From Halomicrobium salinisoli (GTDB lineage Archaea; Halobacteriota; Halobacteria; Halobacteriales; Haloarculaceae), in assembly GCF_020405185.1 (NCBI RefSeq), contig NZ_CP084464.1, forward strand, positions 62,001-126,000: a DNA stretch of 64,000 bases. Reading direction: 5' to 3'. The notes under the pieces were generated by a model. The model was not told the origin of the DNA. It did no database searches and saw only the letters and a program-made list of their open reading frames with translations. Of the stretch, positions 50,645 through 58,412 are shown in pieces. Both the position numbers and the translations under genes were made by a program. The first letter of the stretch is position 1; every line of letters begins with the position of its first letter.

Positions 50645-50998
50645 TTATACCCGCTCGTCGGGAGCGTCCGCAGGGTCCCGCTCGGTCGGCTGCGACGGTT
50701 CGACCCGGACGCGCGTGACGTAGCCGCCGCACGAACAGCGCCCCTCGTCGGAGAGCTCGACGCGGCGGTCGACGGCCCGTACCGGCCGGTAGAGGTACGT
50801 CGAGGGGTGGCCGTGGCGCTCGTGCGTCACGAGGTCGACGTGTCGGCCGGCACGCGTCTGTTCGACGGCGTCGATGGCCTCGTGGACAGTCAGCCGTCGG
50901 TCCGCGGCGTGGGCCTCCGTCTCGAGGTCGGCGGCCCAGGGCCGGTCGTGGGCCGCCCGGGTGACCGGCTCGCGGCCCGCGTACGCGCTCGACGTCAC
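50645..50998 (-). CDS. uncharacterised 117-residue protein with CSCGG motif
   Basis: Small soluble protein: HDRPWAADLETEAHAADRRLTVHEAIDAVEQTRAGRHVDLVTHERHGHPSTYLYRPVRAVDRRVELSDEGRCSCGGYVTRVRV. One CxC pair and several His could form a metal site, but not a full zinc knuckle. No signal or membrane segment. It is the 5' gene of a possible three-gene minus-strand unit (to 48972), though a TATA-like GTATAAAC near its end (about 50643-50651) may serve the next gene separately. Confidence 0.55.
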   Translation of the reverse strand: MTSSAYAGREPVTRAAHDRPWAADLETEAHAADRRLTVHEAIDAVEQTRAGRHVDLVTHERHGHPSTYLYRPVRAVDRRVELSDEGRCSCGGYVTRVRVEPSQPTERDPADAPDERV

Positions 50999-51198
50999 CG
51001 ATCACGCACCTCCTTCGCGGCGGATCCGCTGCCGTTCTCCGGCGACGGCCGGACGCGAGCGGGGCCGCACGGCGGATCGATCACTGTCTCCATACGCGCC
51101 GGTCCAGCCCGGGTTCCCCTGTAAGCTCGGGCGAATATATCCGCCACGCCGGCTTAGGTTCGGCCCGGCCAATCCGTCCCCGAGGGAACCCACTCGCC

Positions 51199-52209
51199 AT
51201 GCCAGAGCCCCGCAACCGGACGGCCGCCGCGGAACCGGACGCGCTGTTCGACAGGTACACCCTCCCAAAGGTCGCGCTGACCGTCATCCTCGCGGCGTCG
51301 CTCGCCGGGACGTGGGTGACCACGCACCTCGCCGGTCGGGGGCCGGGCGTCGCCGTCGCGAAGTGGGCGTACTTCGTCGCGCTGGGCGTCCTCACGGGCG
51401 GGCTTGTCTGGAAACACCTCTTCGTCCGCCCCGCGGACCTCGGCGACGGCGCCGCCGACTACTGCGCCGAGATGTACGAGCGGTTCGACCGGATCGCGCT
51501 GGGCGCGCTGGCGGTCCTGACTGCGAGCGGGCTCGTCGTCCTCGGCGGCTACCACGCGGCGTTCGGACCGACGCCGCCCGTCTACGGCCTCGGCGGGCTG
51601 CTGGTGGCGTCCATCGCGCTCGGGACAGCGACGACGCTCCGGGACGCCACCGTCGAAGCGCAGTTCCGCAGCCCCGCCGGAATCGCGACACTCGCTCTCG
51701 CGCTCGCGCTGGTCGCCGCGACGGCCGTCGCAGAGGTGGCGACGCGGGGGTTCGATCCCGTCGCCGCGGGCGTCCGCGCGCTGCACCTCCTCGCGTTCGC
51801 GGTGTGGCTCGGCGGCGCGGTCTGGAACATCTTCGTCGCGGTGCCGACCGGCCAGCAGCGGCCGACCGTGGCGGTCGTCCGCGCGGCCGGCGAGCAACTG
51901 GAGCGGTTCCGCTGGGCCGTCCGGTTCGTCTTCCCCGCGATCTTCCTGACGGGCCTCTACCAGGCCGCCGACGGGCTCGGGACGACCGTCGCGACGTACC
52001 TCGGCAGCGCCGCCGGCCTGGCCGTCCTGGCGAAGGTCGGGTTCGTCGGGCTGCTGGTGGTCATCTTCACGCTCTGTCCGATGTGGCGGGCCTGCTCCCC
52101 CATCGAGGGGGTCTGCGAGCTGGAGGACCTCGGCGGCTCCGGACCGGAAGGCGGCCCAGCGGCGGACGACGGCTCGGTCGCCGACGGCGAGGTGACGGAC
52201 GATGACTGA
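51199..52209 (+). CDS. CopD-family-like membrane protein
   Basis: 336 residues, about eight helices. GVRALHLLAFAVWLGGAVWNIFVAVP is the CopD/DUF2269-like helix with a conserved His. The final soluble tail is acidic (GGSGPEGGPAADDGSVADGEVTDDD). The Cys pair in TLCPMWRACSPIEGVCELED near the C-terminus is unusual and might bind copper or a thiol. It overlaps the TusA-like gene by 8 nt, so the two are cotranslated; TDT and DUF2249 genes follow on the same strand. A GAATATATCC TATA box lies about 60 nt upstream. Confidence 0.75.
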   Translation: MPEPRNRTAAAEPDALFDRYTLPKVALTVILAASLAGTWVTTHLAGRGPGVAVAKWAYFVALGVLTGGLVWKHLFVRPADLGDGAADYCAEMYERFDRIALGALAVLTASGLVVLGGYHAAFGPTPPVYGLGGLLVASIALGTATTLRDATVEAQFRSPAGIATLALALALVAATAVAEVATRGFDPVAAGVRALHLLAFAVWLGGAVWNIFVAVPTGQQRPTVAVVRAAGEQLERFRWAVRFVFPAIFLTGLYQAADGLGTTVATYLGSAAGLAVLAKVGFVGLLVVIFTLCPMWRACSPIEGVCELEDLGGSGPEGGPAADDGSVADGEVTDDD

Positions 52210-52486
52210 GAGCGCGGTCCCCGACGAGGCGCCGGACGTCGAACCCGACATGACCGTCGACAACCGCGGCCGGGGCTGCGCGAGCGGCATCGCCCGCGTC
52301 CAGCGGGCGCTCGCGGACCTCCCCGACGGCGCGGTGCTGGTCGTGCAGAGCACGGACAGGCGAGCGAAGCGGGAGTATCCGAAACTGGCCGAGCAGACCG
52401 CCCACGAACTGCTCGCCATCGAGCGCGAGCGCGGCCGGTTCCTCCGGACGGAGTACGCGACGTACCTCGAGATCCACGGCGAGTGA
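52202..52486 (+). CDS. TusA-like sulfur-carrier protein
   Basis: 94 residues. MTVDNRGRGCASGIARVQRALADLPDGAVLVVQSTDRRAKREYPKLAEQTAHELLAIE has the TusA order: beta-Cys-helix-beta, with C26 where TusA carries the persulfide Cys of its CPxP motif. The prolines of CPxP are absent (CASG), so sulfur relay may differ. TusA proteins carry persulfide for tRNA, Mo-cofactor or dissimilatory sulfur metabolism. It overlaps the CopD-like gene and is 72 bp before the TDT transporter. Confidence 0.7.
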   Translation: MTESAVPDEAPDVEPDMTVDNRGRGCASGIARVQRALADLPDGAVLVVQSTDRRAKREYPKLAEQTAHELLAIERERGRFLRTEYATYLEIHGE

Positions 52487-52558
52487 GCGGTCGAACTGCG
52501 CCGGGACGACAGCGACAGCCTCTTGCGACTGGCAGGGACAACGGGTGGACGAGCCGAG

Positions 52559-53731
52559 ATGGTCGAGGACGACGCTGGCCCGGTCGGCGACGCGAGGGGC
52601 GCCGGCGAGGCGACGGCGGGATCGAAACCGTCCGACGCGGCGAGCCCCGCCGACGCGCTCCGGACGCTCGACCCGGCGTACTTCGGTTTCGTCATGTCGA
52701 CGGGCATCGTCTCCGTCGCCTTCCGGGGGCTGGGCGTCGAGGCGGTCGCCCTGCCGCTGGCGGTGTTCACGGTCGCGTGCTACGTCCTGCTGGTCACCCT
52801 CTTCGGGGTAAAGACGGCTCGTTTCCCGGGCCGCGTCCTCGCAGACCTCAGAGACAGCGACCGCCACTGGGGGACGCTGACGTTCGTCGTCGCGACGAAC
52901 ACCGTCGGGACGGCGCTCGTCCTCTTCTTCGACCTGGTCGCGCCGGCGGCGCTCCTCTGGCTGACCGCCGTCGTCGTCACGCCGGTCCTCCTGTACTACC
53001 TGTTCGCGATCGAGGTCGTCGGGCCGCGGGAGTCGGCCGTCCGCGAGCGCGTCGACGGCGCGTTCCTGCTGGTGATCGTCTGCATGCAGTCGCTGGCCGT
53101 CCTCGGAGCGCTACTGACCGACTCGCTGTCGGCCTACGTCGACGAGGTCGTCCTGCTGAGCATGGGCTACTGGGGGTCGGGCTTCGTCCTCTACTTCGTC
53201 GTCGTCACTGTCGTGACCTACCGCCTGCTGGACGGGGCCGTCCGCCCCAGCGACTGGACGGGCCCGTACTGGATCACGATGGGCGCCGCGGCGATCACGA
53301 CGCTGGCGGGGGCCACGCTCGGCCCGCGCCTGTCGGGGTTCCCGGCGTGGGAGGCGTACGTCGAGATCACGCTCGGGATCACGTTCCTCGCGTGGGCCAT
53401 CGCGTCGTGGTGGATCCCGCTGTTGCTCGCCGTGGACGTCTGGTCGCTCCTCGCCGCGGACGGCGACGGCCGCGCGCCGGCCTGGGTGACCGCGATGCCC
53501 TGGGCGCGGCTCGCCCTCGGACCGCGCGACGGCGTGTACAGCTCCGGCGCCTGGGGCCGGGTCTTCCCGATGGGGATGTACACGGCCTGTACGGTCAACC
53601 TGGCCGGCGTGCACACGTTCAGCCCGCTCGGGATCGTCCCCGCGTACTGGGGCTGGTTCGCGCTGTTCGTCTGGGGACTGACCTTCGTCGGCATGGTCCG
53701 CGCGGCCGGCCGCGCCGTCGCCGGCGAGTAG
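52559..53731 (+). CDS. TDT (TehA/SLAC1-type) anion channel family protein
   Basis: 390 residues, ten helices, voltage-dependent-anion/TehA family. AYFGFVMSTGIVSVAF and FRGLGVEAVALPLAVFTVACYVLL start the fold; VFPMGMYTACTV near the C-terminus matches its conserved motif. Members move C4-dicarboxylates, tellurite or sulfite (Ssu1 type). Next to a TusA-like protein, sulfite export is attractive but unproven. The ATG at 52559 is preferred over a GTG/TTG 36 nt earlier. Confidence 0.85.
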   Translation: MVEDDAGPVGDARGAGEATAGSKPSDAASPADALRTLDPAYFGFVMSTGIVSVAFRGLGVEAVALPLAVFTVACYVLLVTLFGVKTARFPGRVLADLRDSDRHWGTLTFVVATNTVGTALVLFFDLVAPAALLWLTAVVVTPVLLYYLFAIEVVGPRESAVRERVDGAFLLVIVCMQSLAVLGALLTDSLSAYVDEVVLLSMGYWGSGFVLYFVVVTVVTYRLLDGAVRPSDWTGPYWITMGAAAITTLAGATLGPRLSGFPAWEAYVEITLGITFLAWAIASWWIPLLLAVDVWSLLAADGDGRAPAWVTAMPWARLALGPRDGVYSSGAWGRVFPMGMYTACTVNLAGVHTFSPLGIVPAYWGWFALFVWGLTFVGMVRAAGRAVAGE

Positions 53732-53825
53732 CCGCCCCCGGGCTACCCGCGGGCGACCGACGGCGACAGTCCGGCGGCGTCCGGGCCGTCGTCGATCGGC
53801 CGTTCCCGCCTTTTGGGCACGGTGA

Positions 53826-53837
53826 CGAATCGATTCG
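53826..53837. promoter_or_regulatory. NarO-type palindrome upstream of the DUF2249 gene
   Basis: CGAATCGATTCG, a perfect 12-bp palindrome with the CGAA-N4-TTCG core, centred 52 nt upstream of the ATG at 53883 in a 151-bp intergenic stretch. The same core sits before nosZ, halocyanin and the CopD-like/DtxR divergon. Confidence 0.65.
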
Positions 53838-53882
53838 ACGCAGGACCCATCCGTGCGCTCGCGGTTGTACTCGGATACGGAG

Positions 53883-54974
53883 ATGACTACCGAGATCGAC
53901 CTGCGGGAGACGCCGAAGAGCGAGCACCGGGAGCGCCTGTTCGACGCGCTGTCGGCGGCCGACGCCGGCGACGAGTTCGCGGTCGTGGCCGACCGGGATG
54001 TCGACACCGACCTGCTCAGATACCAGATCGAGCGGGACCGGGAGCTGACCTGGGACCACGCCGATCCGGACGCGGAGCCCCGCGAGCACCGCGTCGTCGC
54101 CGGGGAGGCCCTCGAGGACGCCCTCCCGTCGATCGACGTGCGGGACCTGAAACCCCAGCGGCGCCACGAGGCCCTCCTCGACGCGTTCGACCAGCTCGAG
54201 CCCGACGAAGGGTTCCTGCTGATCAACGACCACGACCCCAAGCCGCTGTACCACGAACTGAAGTCAATGCACGGCGACGTGATCCACTGGGAGTACCGGA
54301 GCCGCGGCGACGACGGCTGGCGCGTCGAGGTCGGCAAGACCGGCGAGTCGGAGGCGGACGACCGGGACGTCGTCACGCGGTTCGACGTCCGCGACATCCC
54401 CAAGCAGGAGCGGCACCCGACCATCCACCACCGCTACGGGATGCTCCCCGAGGCGGGGACGATGGAGCTGATCGCTCCGCACGAGCCCCGGCCGCTCCAG
54501 CGGGAGTTCCGCCAGCGGTACGGCGACGCCTTCGAGTGGGAGGTCCTCGAGCGCGAACAGGGCCGCTGTCGCGTCCACGTAACGAAGCTCGCCGAGGGGG
54601 AGTCCTCGTCCGCCGACGCCGATGGAACGGCGTCGACCGCGGACGAGACCGACGCGTCGCCCGACGACGCCGTCGAGGTGACTCAGGAACTCGACGTCCG
54701 GGACCTCCCGCCCGCCCAGCGCCACGAGCAGATCTTCGCAGCCTACGCCGACCTCGATCTGGGCGAGGGGTTCGTGCTGGTCAACGATCACGACCCCAAG
54801 CCGCTGTACCACCAGTTCGAGGCCGAGGCCGGCGACGCCTTCCGCTGGGAGTACCGCCAGAAGGAACCCGGCGAGTTCCGCGTCCTGATCGGCAAGGCGG
54901 AGGGGGCGACGACCGACGCGCCCGTCGGCTCGACCGGCGGCCACTCCTGCGGCGAGCACGACGCCCCGTTCTGA
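53883..54974 (+). CDS. four-domain DUF2249 protein
   Basis: 363 residues. Three clear DUF2249 domains contain LDVRDLPPAQRHEQIFAAYADLDLGEGFVLVNDHDPKPLYHQFE-type cores (about 80-150, 165-235, 265-335); the first 75 residues are a fourth, degenerate copy. DUF2249 has a TusA-like fold with a conserved DHDPKPL loop, and is common in nitrate/NO-related clusters. The tail ends HSCGEHDAPF. It probably binds a redox or sulfur ligand. Together with the palindrome upstream it looks like part of the anoxia response. Confidence 0.88.
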   Translation: MTTEIDLRETPKSEHRERLFDALSAADAGDEFAVVADRDVDTDLLRYQIERDRELTWDHADPDAEPREHRVVAGEALEDALPSIDVRDLKPQRRHEALLDAFDQLEPDEGFLLINDHDPKPLYHELKSMHGDVIHWEYRSRGDDGWRVEVGKTGESEADDRDVVTRFDVRDIPKQERHPTIHHRYGMLPEAGTMELIAPHEPRPLQREFRQRYGDAFEWEVLEREQGRCRVHVTKLAEGESSSADADGTASTADETDASPDDAVEVTQELDVRDLPPAQRHEQIFAAYADLDLGEGFVLVNDHDPKPLYHQFEAEAGDAFRWEYRQKEPGEFRVLIGKAEGATTDAPVGSTGGHSCGEHDAPF

Positions 54975-55105
54975 GCGCGCGGCGCGGTCACCGTGGGATC
55001 CTCGCTGGTCCGCTCCGAACCGCCTGCCTGTGTACGTGTTTCGCACAGGCTACACGGTCGTTCGGCTCACAGGGCCAGCTCAACGCCAGTGACAGTAGTC
55101 AGTCC

Positions 55106-55453
55106 TCACAGCCAGTTCGTACTGACGTATTCGAGAGTGACATCGGATTGATCGACGTGTCGTGCGAGTTCGTGAATGATGTCCCCGACCTCGCGGGCCG
55201 ATAGCGTCTGATCCCGTTGATAGAGAACACCGGCCGTCCGGGTGATGTCTAGCTCGGTGAAAAAGTCGTCGTCCTGGGTCAGAATCAGCTGCTCCTCTTG
55301 TCGAGCGTGCTCAGCGATTGAATCGTCCGTCGCCCCCAGTCCGAGTTCGTCGACGTCGTCGAGGCACTCGACGTCGTGGCCGAGCTTTCGCAGATAATTG
55401 ATCGTCGCTTGCTCGACGTTTTCGTCGGCGAGTATCCGATACACGTTACCCAC
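55106..55453 (-). CDS. DUF5615 PIN-like toxin
   Basis: 115 residues. RILADENVEQATINYLRKLGHDVECLDDVDELGLGATDDSIAEHARQEEQLILTQDDDFF has the PIN-like catalytic acid arrangement (D in ADEN; the LTQDDDF strand) of DUF5615/Mut7-C-type nucleases, usually toxins of type II systems. Its ATG lies 8 nt inside the DUF433 gene, so the antitoxin is translated first. It probably cleaves RNA. Confidence 0.88.
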   Translation of the reverse strand: MGNVYRILADENVEQATINYLRKLGHDVECLDDVDELGLGATDDSIAEHARQEEQLILTQDDDFFTELDITRTAGVLYQRDQTLSAREVGDIIHELARHVDQSDVTLEYVSTNWL

Positions 55454-55727
55454 GGACGTCGTCCGGGTCAGTCGTCAGGTGATCGTACTCGTCGGCCGCT
55501 GCATCTCTCTGCCGCTCGATGCTCCGCATTTCGTCCGGGTTGTCGTGATAGTATGTTAACGCCCGATAGACGTCAGCCACGTCGAGGTCGTGTCGGTCCG
55601 CCACGGTTCGCGGCTCGAGCCCTCGGTCCTCTACCTGCGCTTTGATGAACTGGACGGTAATTCGCCGTCCTTCGAGGTGCGGTTCGTCGTGGAGTTCTCG
55701 AACGATTCTCCTCGTCACCTGGCTCAT
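55446..55727 (-). CDS. DUF433 antitoxin
   Basis: 93 residues. RITVQFIKAQVEDRGLEPRTVADRHDLDVADVYRALTYYHDNPDEM is the DUF433 HTH typical of antitoxins that pair with DUF5615 toxins. It would neutralise the toxin and repress the operon. It overlaps the toxin gene by 8 nt. The gene pair is enclosed by the 27-bp repeat described separately. Confidence 0.9.
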   Translation of the reverse strand: MSQVTRRIVRELHDEPHLEGRRITVQFIKAQVEDRGLEPRTVADRHDLDVADVYRALTYYHDNPDEMRSIERQRDAAADEYDHLTTDPDDVRG

Positions 55728-55785
55728 ACTTCTGGTACGTCGCCACTACACTTGAACTTCTGGTCGGAAGGATCTCCGAACTCTG

Positions 55786-55856
55786 CGCCCGCCTATCAGC
55801 CCACGGGTGGCCCAGCTCACGGCGCGTCAAGCGACGAGCACGACGCGCCGTTCTGA
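55786..55856 (+). pseudogene. remnant of a DUF2249-type C-terminal tail
   Basis: Only about 20 codons remain: SAPAYQPTGGPAHGASSDEHDAPF then TGA, with no start or domain upstream. It matches the end of the DUF2249 protein (TGGHSCGEHDAPF), 880 bp upstream. The homology ends abruptly on the antitoxin side, which suggests that an older copy of the gene end was displaced by the toxin-antitoxin module. Confidence 0.6.
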
Positions 55857-55901
55857 GCGCGGCGGCTCGACCGCTGCGGGACCCCGTGGATCCCGACCGC
55901 G

Positions 55902-56765
55902 TCAGGGCCCGCGGACGACGCTTGCGGCCACGAGGCCGGTCAGCAGGACCAGCACGAGCGCTTTCAGCCCGACGAACGGCGCGACCGGCGACGCGGCGAG
56001 CGCCGACAGCGAGAAGCCGACGAGCCCGGCGGTCTGGTAGACTCCCGTGGCCAACAGCAGGGCGACGAGGACGGGGACGTGCCGGCGGAAGGACTCGGCC
56101 TGTGACTTCAGCGTCGCCGCGGCGTCGGGCCGGGCGCGGGCCGTCGGGAGGACGACGAAGTTGTGCCAGACGGCGCCGCCGATCCACAGGGCGAAGGCGC
56201 CGACGTGGACGAGGCGGACGAGCCAGTCGGCGAGCGTCGTGCCGGTCTCCAGCCAGGCGAACCCGGCGAGGGCGACGAGCGCGGCCGCGAACAGCGCCGT
56301 CCGGAGGGTCGACTGCCGCTCCCGTTTCCGACCGGGCGGCGACCGCCGGAGGCCGAGCCACAGCAGCGGGGCGGCGACGAGCCCGACGCCGATGGCGCCC
56401 GTGCCGACGGCCGGCGACGCCCGGTTCGTGGCGAGGTAGGCCACGCCGGCGACGGCGAACGCCGCGACGGCGACCGTCTCGACTCGCCGCCAGCGGGCGC
56501 TGACGCGCCGAGCGTCGGCCGCGTCGTCGAACGCGGCCCCGTCGAACAGCGCCAGCCGCCAGTAGAGCCCGCCGGCGAGCGCACCGGCCGCCGCCGCGAC
56601 CAGCCACGTGGCCGCCCGGGTCGCGATCGGGGCACCGAACCGGGCGACCCAGACGCCGCCGAACGAGGCCATCACCAGTAGTCCGAGCACGAACCGCGGC
56701 TTGAGCGCCCGCGCGGGCACCGCTCGTCCGGGCGGAAAGCGACTCCCGCTCTCGTTCTCGCTCAT
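55902..56765 (-). CDS. CopD-family-like membrane protein
   Basis: 287 residues, about eight helices. LVRLVHVGAFALWIGGAVWHNFVVLPTA matches the HLxAFAVWLGGAVWNIFV helix of the gene at 51199-52209, so these are paralogues; this one lacks the Cys/acidic tail. The ATG is only 8 bp from the DtxR-type palindrome TTTAGGTGCACCTAAA (56774-56789), and a CGAA-N4-TTCG palindrome lies 30 bp further. It is therefore probably iron-regulated as well as anoxia-regulated. Divergent from the DtxR-family gene at 56913. Confidence 0.75.
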   Translation of the reverse strand: MSENESGSRFPPGRAVPARALKPRFVLGLLVMASFGGVWVARFGAPIATRAATWLVAAAAGALAGGLYWRLALFDGAAFDDAADARRVSARWRRVETVAVAAFAVAGVAYLATNRASPAVGTGAIGVGLVAAPLLWLGLRRSPPGRKRERQSTLRTALFAAALVALAGFAWLETGTTLADWLVRLVHVGAFALWIGGAVWHNFVVLPTARARPDAAATLKSQAESFRRHVPVLVALLLATGVYQTAGLVGFSLSALAASPVAPFVGLKALVLVLLTGLVAASVVRGP

Positions 56766-56773
56766 GCGATCGT

Positions 56774-56789
56774 TTTAGGTGCACCTAAA
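56774..56789. promoter_or_regulatory. DtxR/SirR-type operator palindrome
   Basis: TTTAGGTGCACCTAAA, a perfect 16-bp palindrome of the metal-regulator (DtxR-like) operator class. It overlaps the promoter of the CopD-like gene, 9 bp from its ATG, 124 bp before the DtxR-family gene. A related site TTTTAGGAGTGCCTAAAA is at 63898-63915. Confidence 0.8.
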
Positions 56790-56802
56790 CTAAGAAGCGG
56801 GC

Positions 56803-56816
56803 CCGAAGACGTTCGG
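56803..56816. promoter_or_regulatory. NarO-type palindrome in the CopD-like/DtxR divergon
   Basis: CCGAAGACGTTCGG, perfect arms with the CGAA-N4-TTCG core at 56804-56815, centred 28 bp from the DtxR-type palindrome. The same pairing (a near-match CGAACACGTTCA at 63875 and the DtxR-type site at 63898, centres 26 bp apart) occurs before the last gene of the window. Confidence 0.7.
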
Positions 56817-56912
56817 CCGATCTGCCGGGTGGCGCGCCGGACGGCGGTCACCTGATCCGACGCGAAGGGATTCGGGGGGACGTTTTCCGTCGACGACGAC
56901 GGACGACGATCC

Positions 56913-57374
56913 ATGTCTGAGAGCCGGACGAGCACGTCGGCGACGCCTCGGTCCGAAACTGGCGAGGTCGAACGGGGCGCCGCGCGGTACCTCTTCGCGA
57001 TTGCCGTGCTGTCGGCCGACGGGAAGCGCGTCTCGACGGGAGAGCTCCGGGAGTACCTCGACGTCACGCCCGCAAGCGCTTCGGAGATGGTCGCCAGGCT
57101 CGCCGAGCGCGGGCTGGCGGACTACGAGAGCTACCAGGGCGTGCGGCTCACCGACCGCGGGACGGCGGTCGCCGAGCGCGTCGCCCGGCAGTTCTGCGTC
57201 GTCTCGACGTTCTTCGAGTCCGAACCCGACCTGGAGGTCGACGACCGGACGGCCTTCGACGTCGCCTTCGCGCTGCCGAGCGACGGCCTGTCGAGCCTCC
57301 GGGACCTCGTCGGCGCGTCGTGTCTCGGGCTGTGTCCCGAGTCCGGCGGCGAGGCCGACGACTGCCACGCCTGA
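56913..57374 (+). CDS. DtxR/MntR-family-like transcriptional regulator
   Basis: 153 residues. Winged helix GAARYLFAIAVLSADGKRVSTGELREYLDVTPASASEMVARLAERGLADYESYQGVRLTDRGTAVAERVARQF is typical of the DtxR/MntR metal-dependent repressor group. The C-terminal part carries ASCLGLCPESGGEADDCHA (several Cys/Asp/His) and may form the metal site; it is shorter than IdeR. It could bind the adjacent palindrome TTTAGGTGCACCTAAA. A probable two-gene unit with 57395-58357 (20 bp apart). Confidence 0.85.
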   Translation: MSESRTSTSATPRSETGEVERGAARYLFAIAVLSADGKRVSTGELREYLDVTPASASEMVARLAERGLADYESYQGVRLTDRGTAVAERVARQFCVVSTFFESEPDLEVDDRTAFDVAFALPSDGLSSLRDLVGASCLGLCPESGGEADDCHA

Positions 57375-57394
57375 CGCGGGGACACGCAGACGAC

Positions 57395-58357
57395 ATGACC
57401 GCGACCGACGATGACCTCCGGGCCACGGCGGAGCGGCTCCGGGACGCGCTGGCCGTCTACGAGCGGTTCGTCGAGAGGTGGCCCTGCGAGTCCGATGGGG
57501 TTCCGGACGCGGTCGAGCGGTACCTCGCGGAGCGCGACGCGGGGTCGCCCGGACCGGAGGCGTCGCCCGGGGCCGCGCTCGTGGCCGAAATCAGAGAGCT
57601 GTACTACGAGGCACGGGAGGCGGAAGCGGCGTCCGTCCAGCGGGCGCGGGAGCGCGGCGCCCCGGACTGGTCGCGGGTCCTGGCCGAGACCGAGCCGGTT
57701 CGGGAGGCGGCTCGCCGGGTCCACGCGGCGGGGTACGGGACCGACCCGGAGACCGGCGCCCCGGGCTACCTGCTGCCCCGGGAGCTGTGTCCCGCGGCCC
57801 TCGTGTCGATGAACGCCGGCTCCTCGCCGGTGACGTTCCCGGACAGGGCGGCCCAGTACCGGGCGGTCGCGAAGCGGTTCGACCGCTCTCCCGACGTGGT
57901 ATACTACCCGGGTTCGGGACACGACGTGAGCCCGTCCGAGGCGTTTCCGGAGAGCCGCGTCGTCTACGTCGACGTCGACGCGGCCGCGATGGACGACCTG
58001 AGCCGGGCGGGCTACGAGGCGGTCGGCGCCGACGCCGCGGCACACGACCCGGAGACGCCGGCCGACCTGCTCCTGTTCCGCAACGCCGGGGTGACGGCGG
58101 CGCCCGTCGTCGAGGTCGCCCTCCGGCCCGGCGGTCTGGTGCTCGCCAACGACCACCTGGACTCGGCCAGTCACCTGGCCGGGATGGACCGCCTCGAACT
58201 CGTGGGCGTCGTCCCGGACGAGTGGTCGGGGGACTCGCCGGCGGTCAACGTCGTGGCGCCGGACGGGGAGAGTCGTTCTTCGGAGAACCAGCCACCGCAG
58301 CGGGCGCTCGAAACCGGGTCGCCGCTCGACCTGTACGTCTTCCGGGACCGGACGTGA
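57395..58357 (+). CDS. uncharacterised Rossmann-like (possible methyltransferase) protein
   Basis: 320 residues. The second half has a Rossmann-like segment: SPDVVYYPGSGHDVSPSEAFPESRVVYVDVDAAAMDDLSRAG, with an acidic residue at the end of strand 2 as in SAM-dependent methyltransferases, but the first glycine-rich loop is weak, so the assignment is tentative. The N-terminal half is helical (AERLRDALAVYERFVERWP). The ATG at 57395 follows the DtxR-family stop by 20 nt. It could be co-regulated with metal. Confidence 0.6.
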   Translation: MTATDDDLRATAERLRDALAVYERFVERWPCESDGVPDAVERYLAERDAGSPGPEASPGAALVAEIRELYYEAREAEAASVQRARERGAPDWSRVLAETEPVREAARRVHAAGYGTDPETGAPGYLLPRELCPAALVSMNAGSSPVTFPDRAAQYRAVAKRFDRSPDVVYYPGSGHDVSPSEAFPESRVVYVDVDAAAMDDLSRAGYEAVGADAAAHDPETPADLLLFRNAGVTAAPVVEVALRPGGLVLANDHLDSASHLAGMDRLELVGVVPDEWSGDSPAVNVVAPDGESRSSENQPPQRALETGSPLDLYVFRDRT

Positions 58358-58412
58358 CTGCGGCGGCAGTCGGCTGACGCCGGCGACTCACTCGAGGGTC
58401 CCGCCCGCCGCC

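Larger units (their letters stand above)
54953..55861. repeat. 27-bp imperfect direct repeat flanking a toxin-antitoxin pair
   Basis: 54953-54979 and 55835-55861 match at 26 of 27 positions (CGAGCACGACGC(C/G)CCGTTCTG...). The first encodes the last residues (EHDAPF, stop) of the DUF2249 protein; the second sits in a short in-frame remnant with the same ending. The toxin-antitoxin genes lie between them on the other strand. Confidence 0.75.
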
